From assembly GCF_022539315.1 (NCBI RefSeq), contig NC_066323.1, positions 19,581,719-19,645,718 of the forward strand: 64,000 bases of DNA. The letters are read 5' to 3'. The first letter of the stretch is position 1, and each line of letters begins with the position of its first letter. Shown piece by piece: positions 9,151 to 20,750 of the stretch. The notes beneath the pieces were generated by a model. The model worked only from the letters and a program-made list of their open reading frames with translations, ran no database searches and was not told the DNA's origin. Source of the DNA: Serinus canaria. Its lineage: Eukaryota > Chordata > Aves > Passeriformes > Fringillidae. Made by a program: the position numbers and the translations under genes.

Positions 9151-11699
9151 AGCAGGAGTGGGTGGTGATGAAGGGGCGTTCCTGAGGTTCCTCAACAAGG
9201 AGGGTTGTGCTGGCCAGCAGAGCACTGAGCATGGGCATCTCCTCCCACCTGCAGGACTGGAGACAGAAGGCAGAGTGTTTTCCATCAGGAGAGCAGGTGG
9301 AAGTCCAGGTGGTTTCCAGCAGCTGTGGATCAGGTGTGTAGGAACATCCCTGGAAGTGCTGGCCCACTGTGGGATGCTCCTTGTTGGTGTTCGTGTCCTA
9401 CCAGCACTGTCCTTGGAAAAAATCCACCAGGGGTCTTCCCTGGCTCTGGTGCTCTGCAAAGGGAGGGAGCTGGGCTGCAATTGTCTCCTCTCCTCAAGCC
9501 AGGTAGGGGCAAGAGATGCACTAAAGAAAGGGCATGAATGGAGTTGGGACAGGCTGCTGTGCTGAGCAGATGCCCTGTGCAATGCTTGGAGGAGGTTTGG
9601 TGAGCTGAGCAGCTTCTTGTCTCTTGAGTGATCTCCCAGCACCGTGTGGGGCTGGGGAGAACGGATGAAGAAGGGAGCAGCTCAAACTTCTTGGAGCAGA
9701 GGCTCTGGAGGTGTGGAGGAGAAAAGAAGAGATATCAGCTCTTCATCTGGGCTCTGCAGGCAATGAATGTCAAGGGGAAGGAAGTTGCAGGGGGCCAATT
9801 TTGTGAATTGCTGGTTGTGATGAGCTTGGTGACTTTTTGAGTTAGCTTTCAGCAGGGAGAAGAGGCAAACAGGGGACCCTGGCTGCATTTTGGTTCATGT
9901 GAGTGTTGGTTGATAATCAAATTTCACCTGGAGTCAGGGAGACCTGGAAGGAAAGGTGTGTTTTTTCTCTGTGTGCTGGGGGTGGGGATGGTGGTGGTAC
10001 TGATATGCTTTCATCTGACTGAGGGTTTTATCACTTGGGAGAGGTTTGAGGAGCAAACCTGACCTCCAGAAATAGAAGCAGCTGCTGACATCCCCATGGG
10101 ATCCCTATGGGAACAATGGCCAGTGCTGTGGCCAGGGGGCACTGGGAGTGCAGCCAGAGGACAAACAGCATTTTAATAGGAATGAGGGAGGCATGATGGG
10201 ATCTCCAGCTTGGTGGAGAGCCATACACACCTGCTTGAAAACCTCCCTTCTCCACTGAACATCTCTGTTCCTGGCAGACCTGCATCTAAAACAGTGTCTC
10301 AGCACTCTCTGAAAGGACCTGGAAACATCTCCTGAACAAGAAAACTCCAACTTTCATCTCCAGCCACCCAGATCTGCAAAGTCAGCCTGATGCCAAGAGA
10401 TGTGCCAGGATAGGTGCCAGCCTGTGACCTAGCAGGACTGGCACGTTGTTGAGATCCACCCAATGTGTCCCCAGCCCTGTGCCAGGGCCAGCTTGCTCCT
10501 TGTGCTGGGAACAGTGGGCATGGCTGTGACACACAGACACCAGAGCTCTCTCAAGCACTGCCAGCTGTTTTATGGGCTGCTTGGAAACAGTTGGAAAGCC
10601 CTGTAATGCCAGTGCTCAGTATTAGTTACTACTGATGCAGCTGGGAGAGGAAATAAGGGGGGATTGCAGCTCTGAAAGATGTTTTGGGCATCTCTGGTCC
10701 AGCATCAAGGGAGGGATTGTGGAGCACAAGGCAGCTGTGGCTCAGGAGTGGGAAGCTTGGGAGAGTGCAGCAGTCTGCTGGACTCCTCTATGCTGGGGGA
10801 GGATTGTGAAAAGCATGGAGCATGTTGGAGGGAAAGAAGAGCTAGGATTCTAGGTTGTGATCTGAAATGTATTTCACAAATGAGTCAAAGAAAGCTGCAC
10901 TAATCCCATGGCTGCTCTGCCTCCTGCTGAGCTGCTGGCTGGAGCTGTTTTTCCCACCCAAGGATGAATTGGGGTGGATCCTACCCGGTATGTGCTGGTG
11001 ATCACTTGCTGTTAGCTGGAACAGGGAACAAGGGTCTGGACAACATGTTGGATCTGAAGCCTTTGAAGGGGGATCCAGATGGTGTCTGCATCCCTTGTTT
11101 ATCAGGCTAAAAATAAAAACTTTAGAAAAATCTCAGTCTTTCTTTCCCACTGAAAATTCCCTGTTCTGGAGTCTTTGGAAGAGATGAAGGTGGTTTTATT
11201 CCTGCACAGCCCCCCGGGAGTTGCTCCTGCCATCAGCAGAAGGTGCCAAGGGCGGTGCAGATGCTTTGAAGGGGGAGTTGTGAGAGGTGCGATAGGAGGG
11301 CAGATGTGGTCACACATCACCCGCGGTGTGTGCAGGGAGGAAATGTCAGCTGAGGGCAAAAAAGACTCTTTGACCTTTTGGAAGAGCTGTCTGTGTGAGG
11401 TGGCTGGGGTGCAGTGAGCCGTTTTACAGAACAGCTGAATCCCTGGGCTGAGCCACGCAAGGACTACCCCTGCAGAGGAGCTGCTGCTCCCAAAAAGGCT
11501 CCCAGGGCTCATGCTCAGATGGTTCCTTTAAAGGTTAATTCTCACCGGCAGCATCTGGAAGAAAACTGGGAGTACTCAGAGGGAACTCAACCCACTCCAA
11601 AGGGTCTTCACGTTTGTGGTTCTTTTTGTCTTTGGTTTCTAAATGTTAAAATTTACTCTTATTCACTTCTCAAGTTAAAAATAGAGAGAAAGCATACCG
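9151..11699. other. Unique non-coding DNA
   Basis: About 2.5 kb with no recognisable repeat, exon or RNA gene. Open frames of up to 177 codons occur on both strands but overlap one another and show no family resemblance. Confidence 0.4.
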
Positions 11700-12242
11700 A
11701 GAGAAAGGCGGCCTTCCCAGCTCGGCTCCTGGTGTAGCGGCACAAAGACACAGCCGTGCCAGTGCCGGAGCGGCAGCGCGGTGGGCTGCGCTTCCCCCTG
11801 CTCCGAGGTGGCAGAATAAAGAGCTCCTGCAGTCACCTTTCTTTCCAAGAGTTGCATTGTTAAACCCTTCCGTGGGGAAATCCAGGCAGTGTAATTGCTC
11901 TGGTCTGACTCTGCCCGCCGAGCCGCCTGAATTAAGTGGGTGTTTTGGCATCCCGAGCCGAGCCTTGTGGGAAGTGACCTTCGCCTTTCGCCGCTGCTCC
12001 CTGCAACCTGCAGCTAATTAGGATGGAGAGAGCCCTCCTTTGTTTCCAAACAGTGGTTTACCTCTGTCTCAGCGTTCTGCCGGGAGCTGCCCGGTGTGAC
12101 TCGGTGCATAATGAGCGCGGCGCAGCGCACGGTCGGCTCCGAGCGCGCCGCACCCGCGCCGAGAGAGCGGCTCCGAGCCCATTCACCGCCCAGCCTCTCA
12201 TTAAACAGCGTCCCAATTAGCATCTCAAACGACGCTTTGTCT
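11700..12242. promoter_or_regulatory. CpG-dense patch, possible CpG island or enhancer
   Basis: This is the most CpG-rich stretch in the window. I count about 19 CpG in 120 bases at 12061-12180, for example in 'cggctccgagcgcgccgcac' and 'cacccgcgccgagagagcgg'. It is flanked by AT islands with homeodomain-type cores ('gcagctaattagg' near 12011, 'gtgcataatgagc', 'cccaattagcatctc'). Unmethylated CpG patches mark promoters or developmental enhancers in vertebrates. No TATA box or coding first exon is evident, so an orphan CpG island or enhancer is as likely as a promoter. Confidence 0.4.
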
Positions 12243-12274
12243 AAAAAAAAGAAGAAAAAAAAAAAAAAAAGAAG
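12243..12274. repeat. A-rich tract
   Basis: About 32 bases of A interrupted by two G, directly at the end of the CpG-dense patch. It could be a simple expansion or the remnant tail of a retroposed sequence. I see no AATAAA just upstream, which argues against a processed mRNA tail. Confidence 0.9.
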
Positions 12275-12420
12275 ACGTAAACCCCACCATTTCCATGGCA
12301 CCTTTCATCCAGTATTTGCAAACTCGGGAGCGGCATCAGTGCCCGCGGTGTCACACAAGGGTCATCGCTGGAGCCTGCGGAGATGTGCCGGGCTTGGAGA
12401 GTTGTCAGGGGTCCACACAA

Positions 12421-12512
12421 AGAATCACAGGGTGGTTTGGGTTGGAAGGACCTGAGAGATCATCCAGTTCCAGCCCCCGAGCCGTGGGCAGGCACATCTC
12501 CCACTAGGGATG
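12421..12512 (-). mobile_element. CR1 LINE, very short 3' tip
   Basis: Antisense CR1 tip. It holds 'agaatcacagggtggtttgg', then 'gttggaaggacctgagagat', 'catccagttccagccc' and 'gtgggcaggcacatctccca'. Only about 90 bases of the 3' end are present, so this copy was strongly 5'-truncated or later deleted. Confidence 0.9.
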
Positions 12513-13424
12513 GGCTTCACCTGCTCTTGGGACAATTCTCCCAAGTCTGTAATGGTCTGAGAACTGCCTCGGCTCCAGGCATTGCTAAAAGGGGAATGAG
12601 GAATTTCTGCCTTTTGGAAAGATACTTATTTCCAACCTAACAAAACAAGGACAAAGATGATGAAGTTTTCAATGGTACAACTCAGCAACTCCCCTGCAGG
12701 AGAAACTGTAATATGGGACACTTAGGAGGGTTTAAGGCAAATTTACTGAGAAAGTGGATTAGCTAAAAGATGTTGAAGTTTGAAGTTCTGTGTGAACACC
12801 CCCACTGAAATGTAATCTGGTTTATCGGCATTTGTGTTGGAAATGAGCTTGGTAAACCCAATTAATGTCACATCAGGTCTGAGTGAGAACAGTCTGCAGG
12901 GATTTCCTAACTTTAAAGCAGTATGCTTTAAATTCACACCTTTAACTTTACCCAGTGCTCCCCTTGAGCAGTTTGCCACATCTGCTGACAAGGGGACAAG
13001 GAACCAAACAGATTTATGGGCAGGTGTAAAAAACTTCTGCCCATGCTCTAGAAATACTCAGACCCCAATTCTCCTGAGACATCTTGGATCAAGGAGATCC
13101 AACCCAAAAATCATTGGGTTGGGTGAGCTGTGGAGATGTGTGTGCAGACAGCTTGGCTCCTACACACAGGAGGCCATTGATGCTGTCAAAAAGCCATCTT
13201 CAGGCAGAGTCTGCTGCTGCTGTAGATCCCACAGATCCCGTGGCAGGCTCCCAGCACAAGCAGCTCACCCTCAGACACCTGTGGAACCTGCTGGGCAGAG
13301 GGAACTGAAGGCAGAGCAAGGCAGGTGTTGCCCTGGGATTGGCCAGGGGCTGTGACCATCCTTTGGTGGCAGGACCTGACCCCTCTGGGACAGCTGTGTG
13401 GCAGGAACATGAGGAATGTCTGTT
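12513..13424. other. Unique non-coding DNA
   Basis: Mostly AT-balanced sequence with no exon or repeat recognised. A few homeodomain-type cores occur near 12855 ('cccaattaatgtcac'). Confidence 0.4.
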
Positions 13425-13712
13425 GTCTTAGATGACAAAGGTCCTATCATCATCATCATAGTACGAGGATTTCATATTATCAGAGCTTCATACCTTCTTG
13501 ATACAGGCAGCTCCTCTACACACTGAGTTCTCCAGGTCCTCACAGTAATCTGATTCCCCTCACTCCTCTTTCCTTACTCTTATATAGCACTAGTTCTTAT
13601 TGATTGCAGGTGTGGCCTGTTAAGATCAGGCCCACCTCCAATCTTCAGCAACTGACCCAGCTGTAACTCACTGGGGGACAAGATCACCCTCTACAAATGT
13701 CCCTATATCAGA
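13425..13712 (-). mobile_element. Putative LTR-type fragment
   Basis: Read on the minus strand there is a TATA box (TATATAAG, plus-strand 13579-13586). It is preceded by 'ggccacacctgcaatcaata' and followed by a purine-rich leader, then 'gtgaggacctggagaactca' and 'ctcgtactatgatgatgatg'. A promoter in mid-element followed by an R/U5-like part resembles avian ERV LTRs. I am less sure than for 2756-3129: no polyadenylation signal, termini or target-site duplication could be fixed. A short ATC trinucleotide run lies at about 13447-13459. Confidence 0.45.
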
Positions 13713-14227
13713 AGCGATGGGAAGAACTGGGATGTGCCAGGCAGTGAGCAGGTGCAGAGACAGAGTGATCCACCCTGCAGGGCCTTGGGGTGAAAAATGC
13801 ACATCAGCTCAGCTTCACACCATCCAGCCCAGGCTTAGGGATGGGGTCCTGGAGGCCTGGCTGGCTGCTGTGGGGCAGAGCAGCTGCTCTGCATGGAACA
13901 GGATCTGCACAGAGCAGGATCCAGATCCCATCTGGTTCTGGCTGGGAGCTGGCTGTGCAGGACTAGATCTCAGCTACCTCTTGGGCAGCCCCAGCCAGTC
14001 CCCTCCTGGCTGTTCCAGGTTCCCTTAGTCTTACTAGGGAGCCAAGGTGATGCCTCGTCCTCCGGGAGTGCTCCCTGAGGATTACCTGGTGTGAGCTTTC
14101 TGGGAATTGCCACCCAGCACAGGAAGTGTATGGCAGGGCAGGGCTCAGACTGCCCTCCTGCCATGTCCTTCTCTCCTCACCAGCTCTCCCTGTGTCCTCA
14201 GTGCTGCTCAGAGATGTCGGAGCTTGG
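13713..14227. other. Unique non-coding DNA
   Basis: GC-moderate sequence without recognised features. Confidence 0.4.
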
Positions 14228-14640
14228 ATGGTAGCGCTGAGTTGGCAACTTTTAATATTGCTGAAACATAATCAGCTTTTGCTTCTACAGCAATTAGCAT
14301 GTTATTACCCATAATGTTTTGCATGGCAATTTTGTTGTAAACATTTGTACTAATTCACCATAACCTAATTATTTTTATGACACATAATTATGAAATATTT
14401 TTGGAGGAGGAATGGCTTAATTTTCTATTTATACCATTATTTCCTGGAAGTGTCAGTTATTTTTACATCAGGAAACAGCATCTCCCCCCTTCCCCAATTA
14501 GCCCTTTCTATTTACTGCCTCAGCTTGCCTGTAGAGGCAGTTGCTGGGACCACATTCTCCTGGAGCTGTTTGATGGATTCTAGGAGAGCCTAATTGAGCT
14601 GTAATTTGTGGGAGCGCGATACGTAAGGGGAGGAAGGTAA
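14228..14640. promoter_or_regulatory. Candidate conserved non-coding element
   Basis: A sharp change to AT-rich repeat-free sequence with many homeodomain-type cores: 'cagcaattagcatgttatta', 'cataacctaattattttta', 'gacacataattatgaaat', 'ccccaattagccc', 'gagcctaattgagctgtaat'. Boundaries follow composition only. This is among the strongest enhancer-like blocks in the window by motif density, but conservation cannot be seen from one genome. Confidence 0.35.
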
Positions 14641-14822
14641 CAAGTGGTTTTCTTTGCTGCTTGGTGGGTGGATGTGATGATTCCCAGCTATAGCATCTGC
14701 CCCAATGACCCTTTCCAAAGTGTTTAAGGAAAGAATGATGTGAAGGTGAAGCTGTTGCCATAAGATCATGTTTTTCAGGAATGCCAGTGGAGCACGACCT
14801 TTTGAGGGAGATGCTCTTGAGT

Positions 14823-15068
14823 TTCATAGAACTATGAAATAGGCTGAGCTGGAAGGGACCAACAAGGATCAAAGTCCAACTCCTGGCCCTGCCCAGGACA
14901 CCCCAACAATCCCACCCTGTGTATCCCTGAGAGCATTGTCCAAATGCTCCTGGAGCTCTGGCAGCCCTGGGGCTGTGCCCATTCCCTGGGGAGCCTGTTC
15001 AAACCCTGACCACCCTCTAGGTGAAGAACCTTTCCCTGATATCCAGCTTAACCCTTCCCTGGCACAGG
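14823..15068 (-). mobile_element. CR1 LINE, short 3' fragment
   Basis: Antisense copy of the 1804/8185 subfamily. It runs 'catagaactatgaaataggc' (tail), 'gctggaagggacc', 'ccaacaatcccaccctgtgt', 'gagcattgtccaaatgctcc', to 'cctgatatccagcttaaccc'. One short stretch in the middle ('gcctgttcaaaccctgacc') differs from the sister copies, so the copy may be recombined or locally diverged. Confidence 0.93.
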
Positions 15069-16426
15069 TTTGGACATCAGTGACCTGCTGCTCAGATCTT
15101 GGCATCTGTGGCCCAGAACAGCTGAGAGACTCCCCAGCCCACTCTGTCTTCCAGCCTGCTGTGATTGTGCCAGTGTGGTGAGCAAGGGCTTGGGGGGTAC
15201 CAGACATGATGGGGATGCCTGCAGGGCCAGGAGAAACATCTGGGCTGTGCTTCAGGCTCCAGGGAAACAACCCAGGCCTGAGCTAGAGAGGGAAATGCAA
15301 CATGAAAGTCTGGATGAGCCCAGCCTTCAGGGAGCGCTGCAGGATGGTGGGAGAGGGGGAGCTGGATCCCCACAGCCAACGTTTAGTGGCAAGAGGCTTT
15401 CCTTAATCACATTCACGGAGGCACTGAGTAGAAAATTCCAAATTCAGGCTTCTCCTAACAAGTATGAAACTTGGCAGGCTGAAAGGCTTGTATATCTTGT
15501 CTGATCTCCAGTCTGGAGAGGTCTCAAAACGGAGCCATGTGTAGTGCATTGACATCTTAAAAGAATTTCTTTAAAAAAAAAAAAAAAAAGCATTTCTAGA
15601 AGATTGTATGTCATATAAATGAGATTTATTTCAATGCCTGTCATGATAGTTGAGGCAGTAACAAATCCAGTAATTGCTGGTGCTCTGGTCGTGTATGCTC
15701 TGAATGTTTAACTTAGAGAAACATTTTTGCAGCAAGTCTCAGATTATTGAGTCAATCCCTTTCCCATTTTTCCTGTCTCCTGGCTGGTGAAGGTGGAGCT
15801 GCATGGTGTGTTAGGCACGTTGGGCAGGGGGAATGTTGCACGCAGGCTGCTGTCTCAGAACCTGCCTGTAATTACCTCTTAATTGTGTGTAACTGATGGG
15901 GACCGTGGAAATTGGGTTAAGAAAAACTCACTGGCATTTTAAAATCCTTCTCAGTGCTGGGTATTAGTGCACAGTCACACTTCAGGAAAACCTTCGAGTA
16001 ATCAGAGGTGCAGAGCTGAAATGATACAGTGGATTTGGGGACTGCAAGACCTGGGAACTGAAGGGGGTGGTTATGTGAGGAATTTTAGCAGCTCCTTGCC
16101 CTCCCTAAGTACCAGCAGACTCTCTCAAAAGTGACTTGTCCAACAGCCCTTCTAAAAAGAGGTGGCTTTTTTCTTTGGTTATTCACTGCCTGAGAGAAGG
16201 TGACTTGCCAAGTTCTTTCATCTCCAAACCCCAGTGTTATCCTTGATCTTTCCACAGAAGTAATGAACTGAGATAGTGTAAAGGCTGTCTCATGAAATGT
16301 CTTGAAAATGAAGTGAACTCTGCTCTAGGTTATGATCCAGCTGATATTGCCAGATCCTTAGCAGAACTTGAATTTTTTGTGCCCAGCTGTCACTGTGACT
16401 TTTATTTATTTTTTGTCGGGGATTAT
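15069..16426. other. Unique non-coding DNA with an A17 tract
   Basis: No exon or repeat family seen. An A17 run lies at 15573-15589 and AT-rich sequence follows. Nothing else stands out. Confidence 0.4.
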
Positions 16427-16478
16427 GCATCAACAAGGTTATTCTGGGCATCAACAAGGTTATTCTGGGCATCAACAA
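16427..16478. repeat. 21-bp tandem repeat, about 2.5 copies
   Basis: The unit 'gcatcaacaaggttattctgg' occurs exactly at 16427-16447 and 16448-16468, then a partial third copy to 16478. A 68-codon frame running through it gains an internal peptide duplication but has no other sign of being a gene. Confidence 0.95.
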
Positions 16479-19400
16479 CAGTTAAAAATGTGTCATAACT
16501 TGATATAGTGTTTGATGTCTATCAGCTGAACTCCCTTAAAGGCACCACCTTTAAGCATGCTGGGCAGGGATTTTGGGGTTGAGTCAAGGATATCTAGAAG
16601 GTCCCAAGGGACTGGCAATCACATTGATAATGTAGGGAGGTCACTTTTGCATGGGATGACATTTTTGCAGGGAACCTGTGAGAGGGGAGCAGGACAAATG
16701 CAGCTGCAGTGGATGGAAATGGGTAATTTTTAAATTTTTCTTTAATACTTTGGGGAATTGTGTCCTGAGTGGGAGTGAGCAGAGGACATTTCTGTATTTT
16801 CAAGGTATCTAGTAAAGATCAGACTGGTCTAATCTAATGCTATGGAGGTCAGGAAATTGGAAGTAGGGGCTCATTGCAGTGGAGAAGTTTCCCTGCTCAT
16901 GACTGGAAATGACAGTCAAGAGTCTCTGATATACTTCAGGAAATATCTGTTGGGTCATGGCACTGCTTTGTTTCTTGCAGGAACAGGTGAAATAAAAGCA
17001 ATAAAAAGAGGCAAAGACAAAGGACACCTCTTCTGTGTCAGGAATCTTATGAGAAATCCATCCCTTATCGCTGCCTGAGGTGTTATGAAGACTGAGTTAA
17101 ATGTGTGTATGACCACATGAGGCAGATCATATTTGTGAGAGTAGACAGATTGATATCATCTAATCATAAAAAACACCCCAAAATATTCCACCTGCCTCAC
17201 TGGAGAGCATGTTCACCTCTGCCTCTGTGACCGGCTAAATATCTGTGAAATTAATGCTTTATTAACATGCATTGCTGAGTGCCTTGGCAGGGGTGAGATG
17301 GGCAGCCTGCACCAGGAGATCTTCTCAAAGCATCTGCCTGGGAGTGCTCATCAAAACAGATTTTAAAGTTGCTTTTAGTGGTTGTGCAAGGGTCAGAGGG
17401 TTTGTCCATGGTGCATCCAGCTGTGTCAGCCCAGCAGTGAGGGAAAACACGTGCAGAGCTGACAGGTACCTGCTCACCCCAAAGCCAAATCTGTGTGATC
17501 TCATGGCAGCCCTGAGCTGCTTTGGTTTTCCCAGAAATGGGATTTGTAGTGCTGGGATCTGGAGGGAGCGTTGCAGGAACTGACAGATGGGCTCAGAGAG
17601 ACACGGGGAGGTGGCTGAGGCCTAAGTGTTCCAAATTTATGGTGGCCATAAAAACCTGTGGAAATGATGGATTCTGCTCATTGCTCATGCACACAGTGAC
17701 AGGTTTTCGAATAAAGCAGTAACTGATAGCCCCTGGGCTGGGAATTGAATTTCTCCTTCCATGATGTCATCATGATGTCATACTTTATTGCCTGTAACTC
17801 TAAACCCCATGGCTGTTGTCAGCGTGCTGGGTTCATGTGTGTGACATCACATGGGGTTTCAGCTCTGGGCTCTGATGACGGCGCTCCTCTCACCGTGATT
17901 TAAAGTGCTTTCCTCTCCTGATGGAAAAGTTATGGCTTTCCTGGGGCATATTGTGTTCCAGGCCAAATGCTGTCCTGGCTGAGGAGGGAATGTCATTTGG
18001 AAAGGTCTTTGGAGGGCAGTGAGTGCAATTCTCAGTGCTCTGTATTCAGAAAAATATGGGTTTTGTGGCCTGGGGGACACTGTCACAGCGAGAATGATTG
18101 TTTGGGACTGAAAGGGTGACTGACACATGTAATCCTTGTGTCCTTTGCCTCCTCTCTCCCAAAGGAATATTGAACAGCTTTCCTCTAAGGACAAATAGAA
18201 AGGAGAGGAAACATGGACTGTTCAGGGCCAGGCTGGTTAATGGATCCTCATGTTCTCCTTCAAACACACCTTGTGCTCAAAAGAGGAATCTGTGAATGAC
18301 CCTCCCCAGGTGATAAGTGGTTCACCCCTTAGTTCTGATGAGATGCATTTTCCTCCTGTCCCAGGAAAGTGTGTATTGCCACTTCCAACCCCTGGATCTG
18401 GGACCCAGGGAAAGGTGCTCCCAAGGGCAGGAGGAGCCCAGGCAGCAAAGCCAGGCCTGGGTGTTGGCTGCTTGGATTTAGTGGATGGTTCAGGTATGCT
18501 TACCATGGTGATACATGAGGGGTTTTGGAGGCACAGAGTTTGTGGTGGTTGGTAGTGGGGCTGAGCCCCATCCCCAATGGGCTACAGCTGTGAGCAGCAG
18601 GTGAGCAGCACTGACAGCAATGAGCCACTGAGTGCCCAGGGGCACTGACCAACCACCAAAGGGAGCAGAGGGCACACAGGTGCAGTGCATTAACAGGAGG
18701 GGATAAAAGGTTGGGACAAAGAACAAGGAGGGCAGATGCTTGCAGCCTTCTGAAGTGCTGTGATGTTACTGTGTATGGACAGATGACTGAAGCCTTCTGG
18801 TGAGGTAAGGTGTTACTTTGTTTGGGGAAATGCTTAAAGCTATCTGAAATTGTGTGGTGGCACTGTATATTGTGGTCCTCACAACTGTGACGTGCTGTGA
18901 CAGGTTTAAGCCATGGTGGAGGGGAGGGGTGTGGCAGGGAGCTGTATCCTGTGTTCCCAAGGCCTGTGCTTCACAGGAGAGCTCACCAGACCCTGTTGTG
19001 GTCTGCCCATGGTGGAGAGCCCAGAGCATGTGTTTTACCAATATTCCTTCTATGCAATACCTGTTTTCTCTTTTTGTTTTGGAGAGGATAGGCTCCAAGA
19101 GCTGCTCCCTTGTTTGAGCACACCCTTGTCCCCTCTAGCCCTTTGAATTTGTATCTGTAACCCCACTGTGCTTGTTATTTAGTACTGAAAGGTTTATTTT
19201 GATGCTTCTGCTATGTCCCATCCTCCCTTCAGTGTCCTCCCCAGCTGGCTGAACTGAGCCTGGATTCCCTGGAACAGAAGGGTAGGCACAGGAGCAAAGT
19301 CTGTCTTTCTTTTGCAAAGCTTGTGGCAGCAGATTGCAGTGTTTGCTGTCAGCTCATTAATTACGAGGGCATTAACTTCCGAGGCTAGAAAACACTGGAA

Positions 19401-19949
19401 ACACCAAGGTTGCTGCTTGGATGTTATAAATAACATGTTGGATAGTTTTGAATTGGTAGAGAGCTCAAAAGCTGCCAGGTTTTCCTGGGAATACCTGGAT
19501 CTCCTCTGTGATGGGGCTCAGAGTTACTGGAAGAGCCTGTGCTTAGGTGGCCAACACAACTTGTCCAGTATGGAAATATAAAAAGTCCATGTGGGATCCA
19601 TGGTGTGGGGATGACAGGTTAAGCTTGGTGTAATTCCTGCTGCCAACTTATAGGAACAACCCTCCAGGAGTAAAGTGATATTATTGTTGGATTGTGCTGG
19701 ATGTGCTTCCCCAAAACTGCATCAGCAAACCTTAGGAAGTTAACATCAAAGATCTCACTGATATTCAGTGTCTCTGGTGAGTGCCAGCTATTGCAGAAGG
19801 AGGAAACCCAAGCAAAGACATAGCAGTGACACTGATTCTTATTTTTTTAGTATTTTAATTTTTTTTTTATTAAAAGTGCACCCCTGTGGTGCAGCTGGCT
19901 ACTTGCTCAGTGCAACAGCACCAGAGAGGAAATTCCTTCCAAGCGCTCA
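16479..19949. other. Unique non-coding DNA
   Basis: About 3.5 kb with no recognised repeat family and no exon. Two places have regulatory-looking motifs: 17080-17260 is AT-rich with 'gaaattaatgctttattaac', and 17762-17849 carries three ATF/CRE-like octamers (see findings). The rest is ordinary. Confidence 0.4.
17762..17849. promoter_or_regulatory. Cluster of three ATF/CRE-like octamers
   Basis: TGATGTCA at 17762-17769 and 17773-17780, and its reverse complement TGACATCA at 17842-17849. This is a one-base variant of the CRE palindrome TGACGTCA. The first two lie in an 11-base tandem repeat. Chance occurrence is possible. Confidence 0.25.
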
Positions 19950-20044
19950 CAGGTGATCAACTTACACGTTGAAGCATGAAGTTTGATTACCCTTGTAACA
20001 TTTTATTAGCTTGCATAGCTGCAAATGTTATTAATGCTCATAAA
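19950..20044. promoter_or_regulatory. AT-rich candidate element next to old CR1
   Basis: Repeat-free AT-rich sequence with 'attttattagcttgcatagc' and 'gcaaatgttattaatgctca', abutting the ancient CR1 fragment. Its composition resembles conserved non-coding DNA. Confidence 0.25.
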
Positions 20045-20252
20045 ATTATCCAGTCCTTTAAAATGTCTGTTTCACTGGTGTGCGTCTCCATGACTTCCTG
20101 GGGTAGTGGATTCCAGGAGTGACTGTGCTGGGTCAAGTCATATTTTTCTTTTATTTCTCTTCAATCTACAGCCCTTTTGTTTCATCAGGTGCCCCTAGTT
20201 TGCTTTTAAATTATGGGGAAGGCTAATGTGAGGGAGCAAACTGGTTTTGATG
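20045..20252 (-). mobile_element. Ancient CR1 LINE fragment
   Basis: Antisense, strongly diverged CR1 of an old amniote subfamily. The order of recognisable blocks is kept: 'aaattatccagtcctttaaa', 'tccatgacttcctggggtag', 'tggattccaggagtgactgt', 'cccttttgtttcatcaggtg', 'cccctagtttgc', 'atgtgagggagcaaactgg'. In turtles and crocodilians the same order appears in abundant CR1 copies, as I remember them. Survival of such an old fragment here is unusual next to the younger CR1 copies. Confidence 0.7.
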
Positions 20253-20560
20253 GCAAACTTGGCTCTTTCATGAAGTTTATTTTTTTTAGTGTATGGATAT
20301 TTAACATGTATACAGTGTTTTAATAAGTAATATGTTTGTGTATATCTTTAGGTGCATGAATATAACTGGAAGTGTACGCAGCTATTTATGTATAGACACA
20401 TAAACTCAGGTATTTATTATGTCACTTTAACATTTTTTGGGTGTCTTGGGTGCCAGTGGTTTGCTGCAGGGATCCCACCCCACCCTCTGTGTCTCCGAGG
20501 GATGTTCTGGGAGGCAGAGTAATAACAGGGAAGAAAAATGTGGCTCTGAGCCGTGTGTCA
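20253..20560. other. AT-rich unique DNA
   Basis: AT-rich sequence with ATG/TAT-rich stretches ('ggatatttaacatgtataca', 'gtatttattatgtcacttta') and no repeat signature. Beyond 20440 it is ordinary. Confidence 0.35.
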
Positions 20561-20750
20561 GCAGACTTCAGACACAATGGGGCCCGTGTTTCCAGACAAG
20601 CCTTTTTAGCTAATTAGCTGAGTAAAAAATCTATTTCTCTTCTTAAATTCCCTGCCATCCATCCACCTAATAGAGTCAAGCAGCTCCATATTGTGGGGGT
20701 TATGCAATAAATCATCTATCTCCAGAATTTATCTCATCGCTCCCAGCCTA
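20561..20750. promoter_or_regulatory. Candidate conserved element with homeodomain palindrome
   Basis: Contains the perfect 12-base palindrome AGCTAATTAGCT at 20608-20619, whose centre TAATTA is a paired homeodomain core. It is followed by 'ccacctaatagagtc' and 'gttatgcaataaatcatcta'. Repeat-free. Function is inferred only from motifs. Confidence 0.3.

Noticed and set aside
12061..12242. First coding exon at the CpG patch (frame from 12096)
   Set aside because: The frame runs straight into the A-rich tract (poly-Lys) and a CR1 fragment; no splice donor or conserved protein start is apparent.
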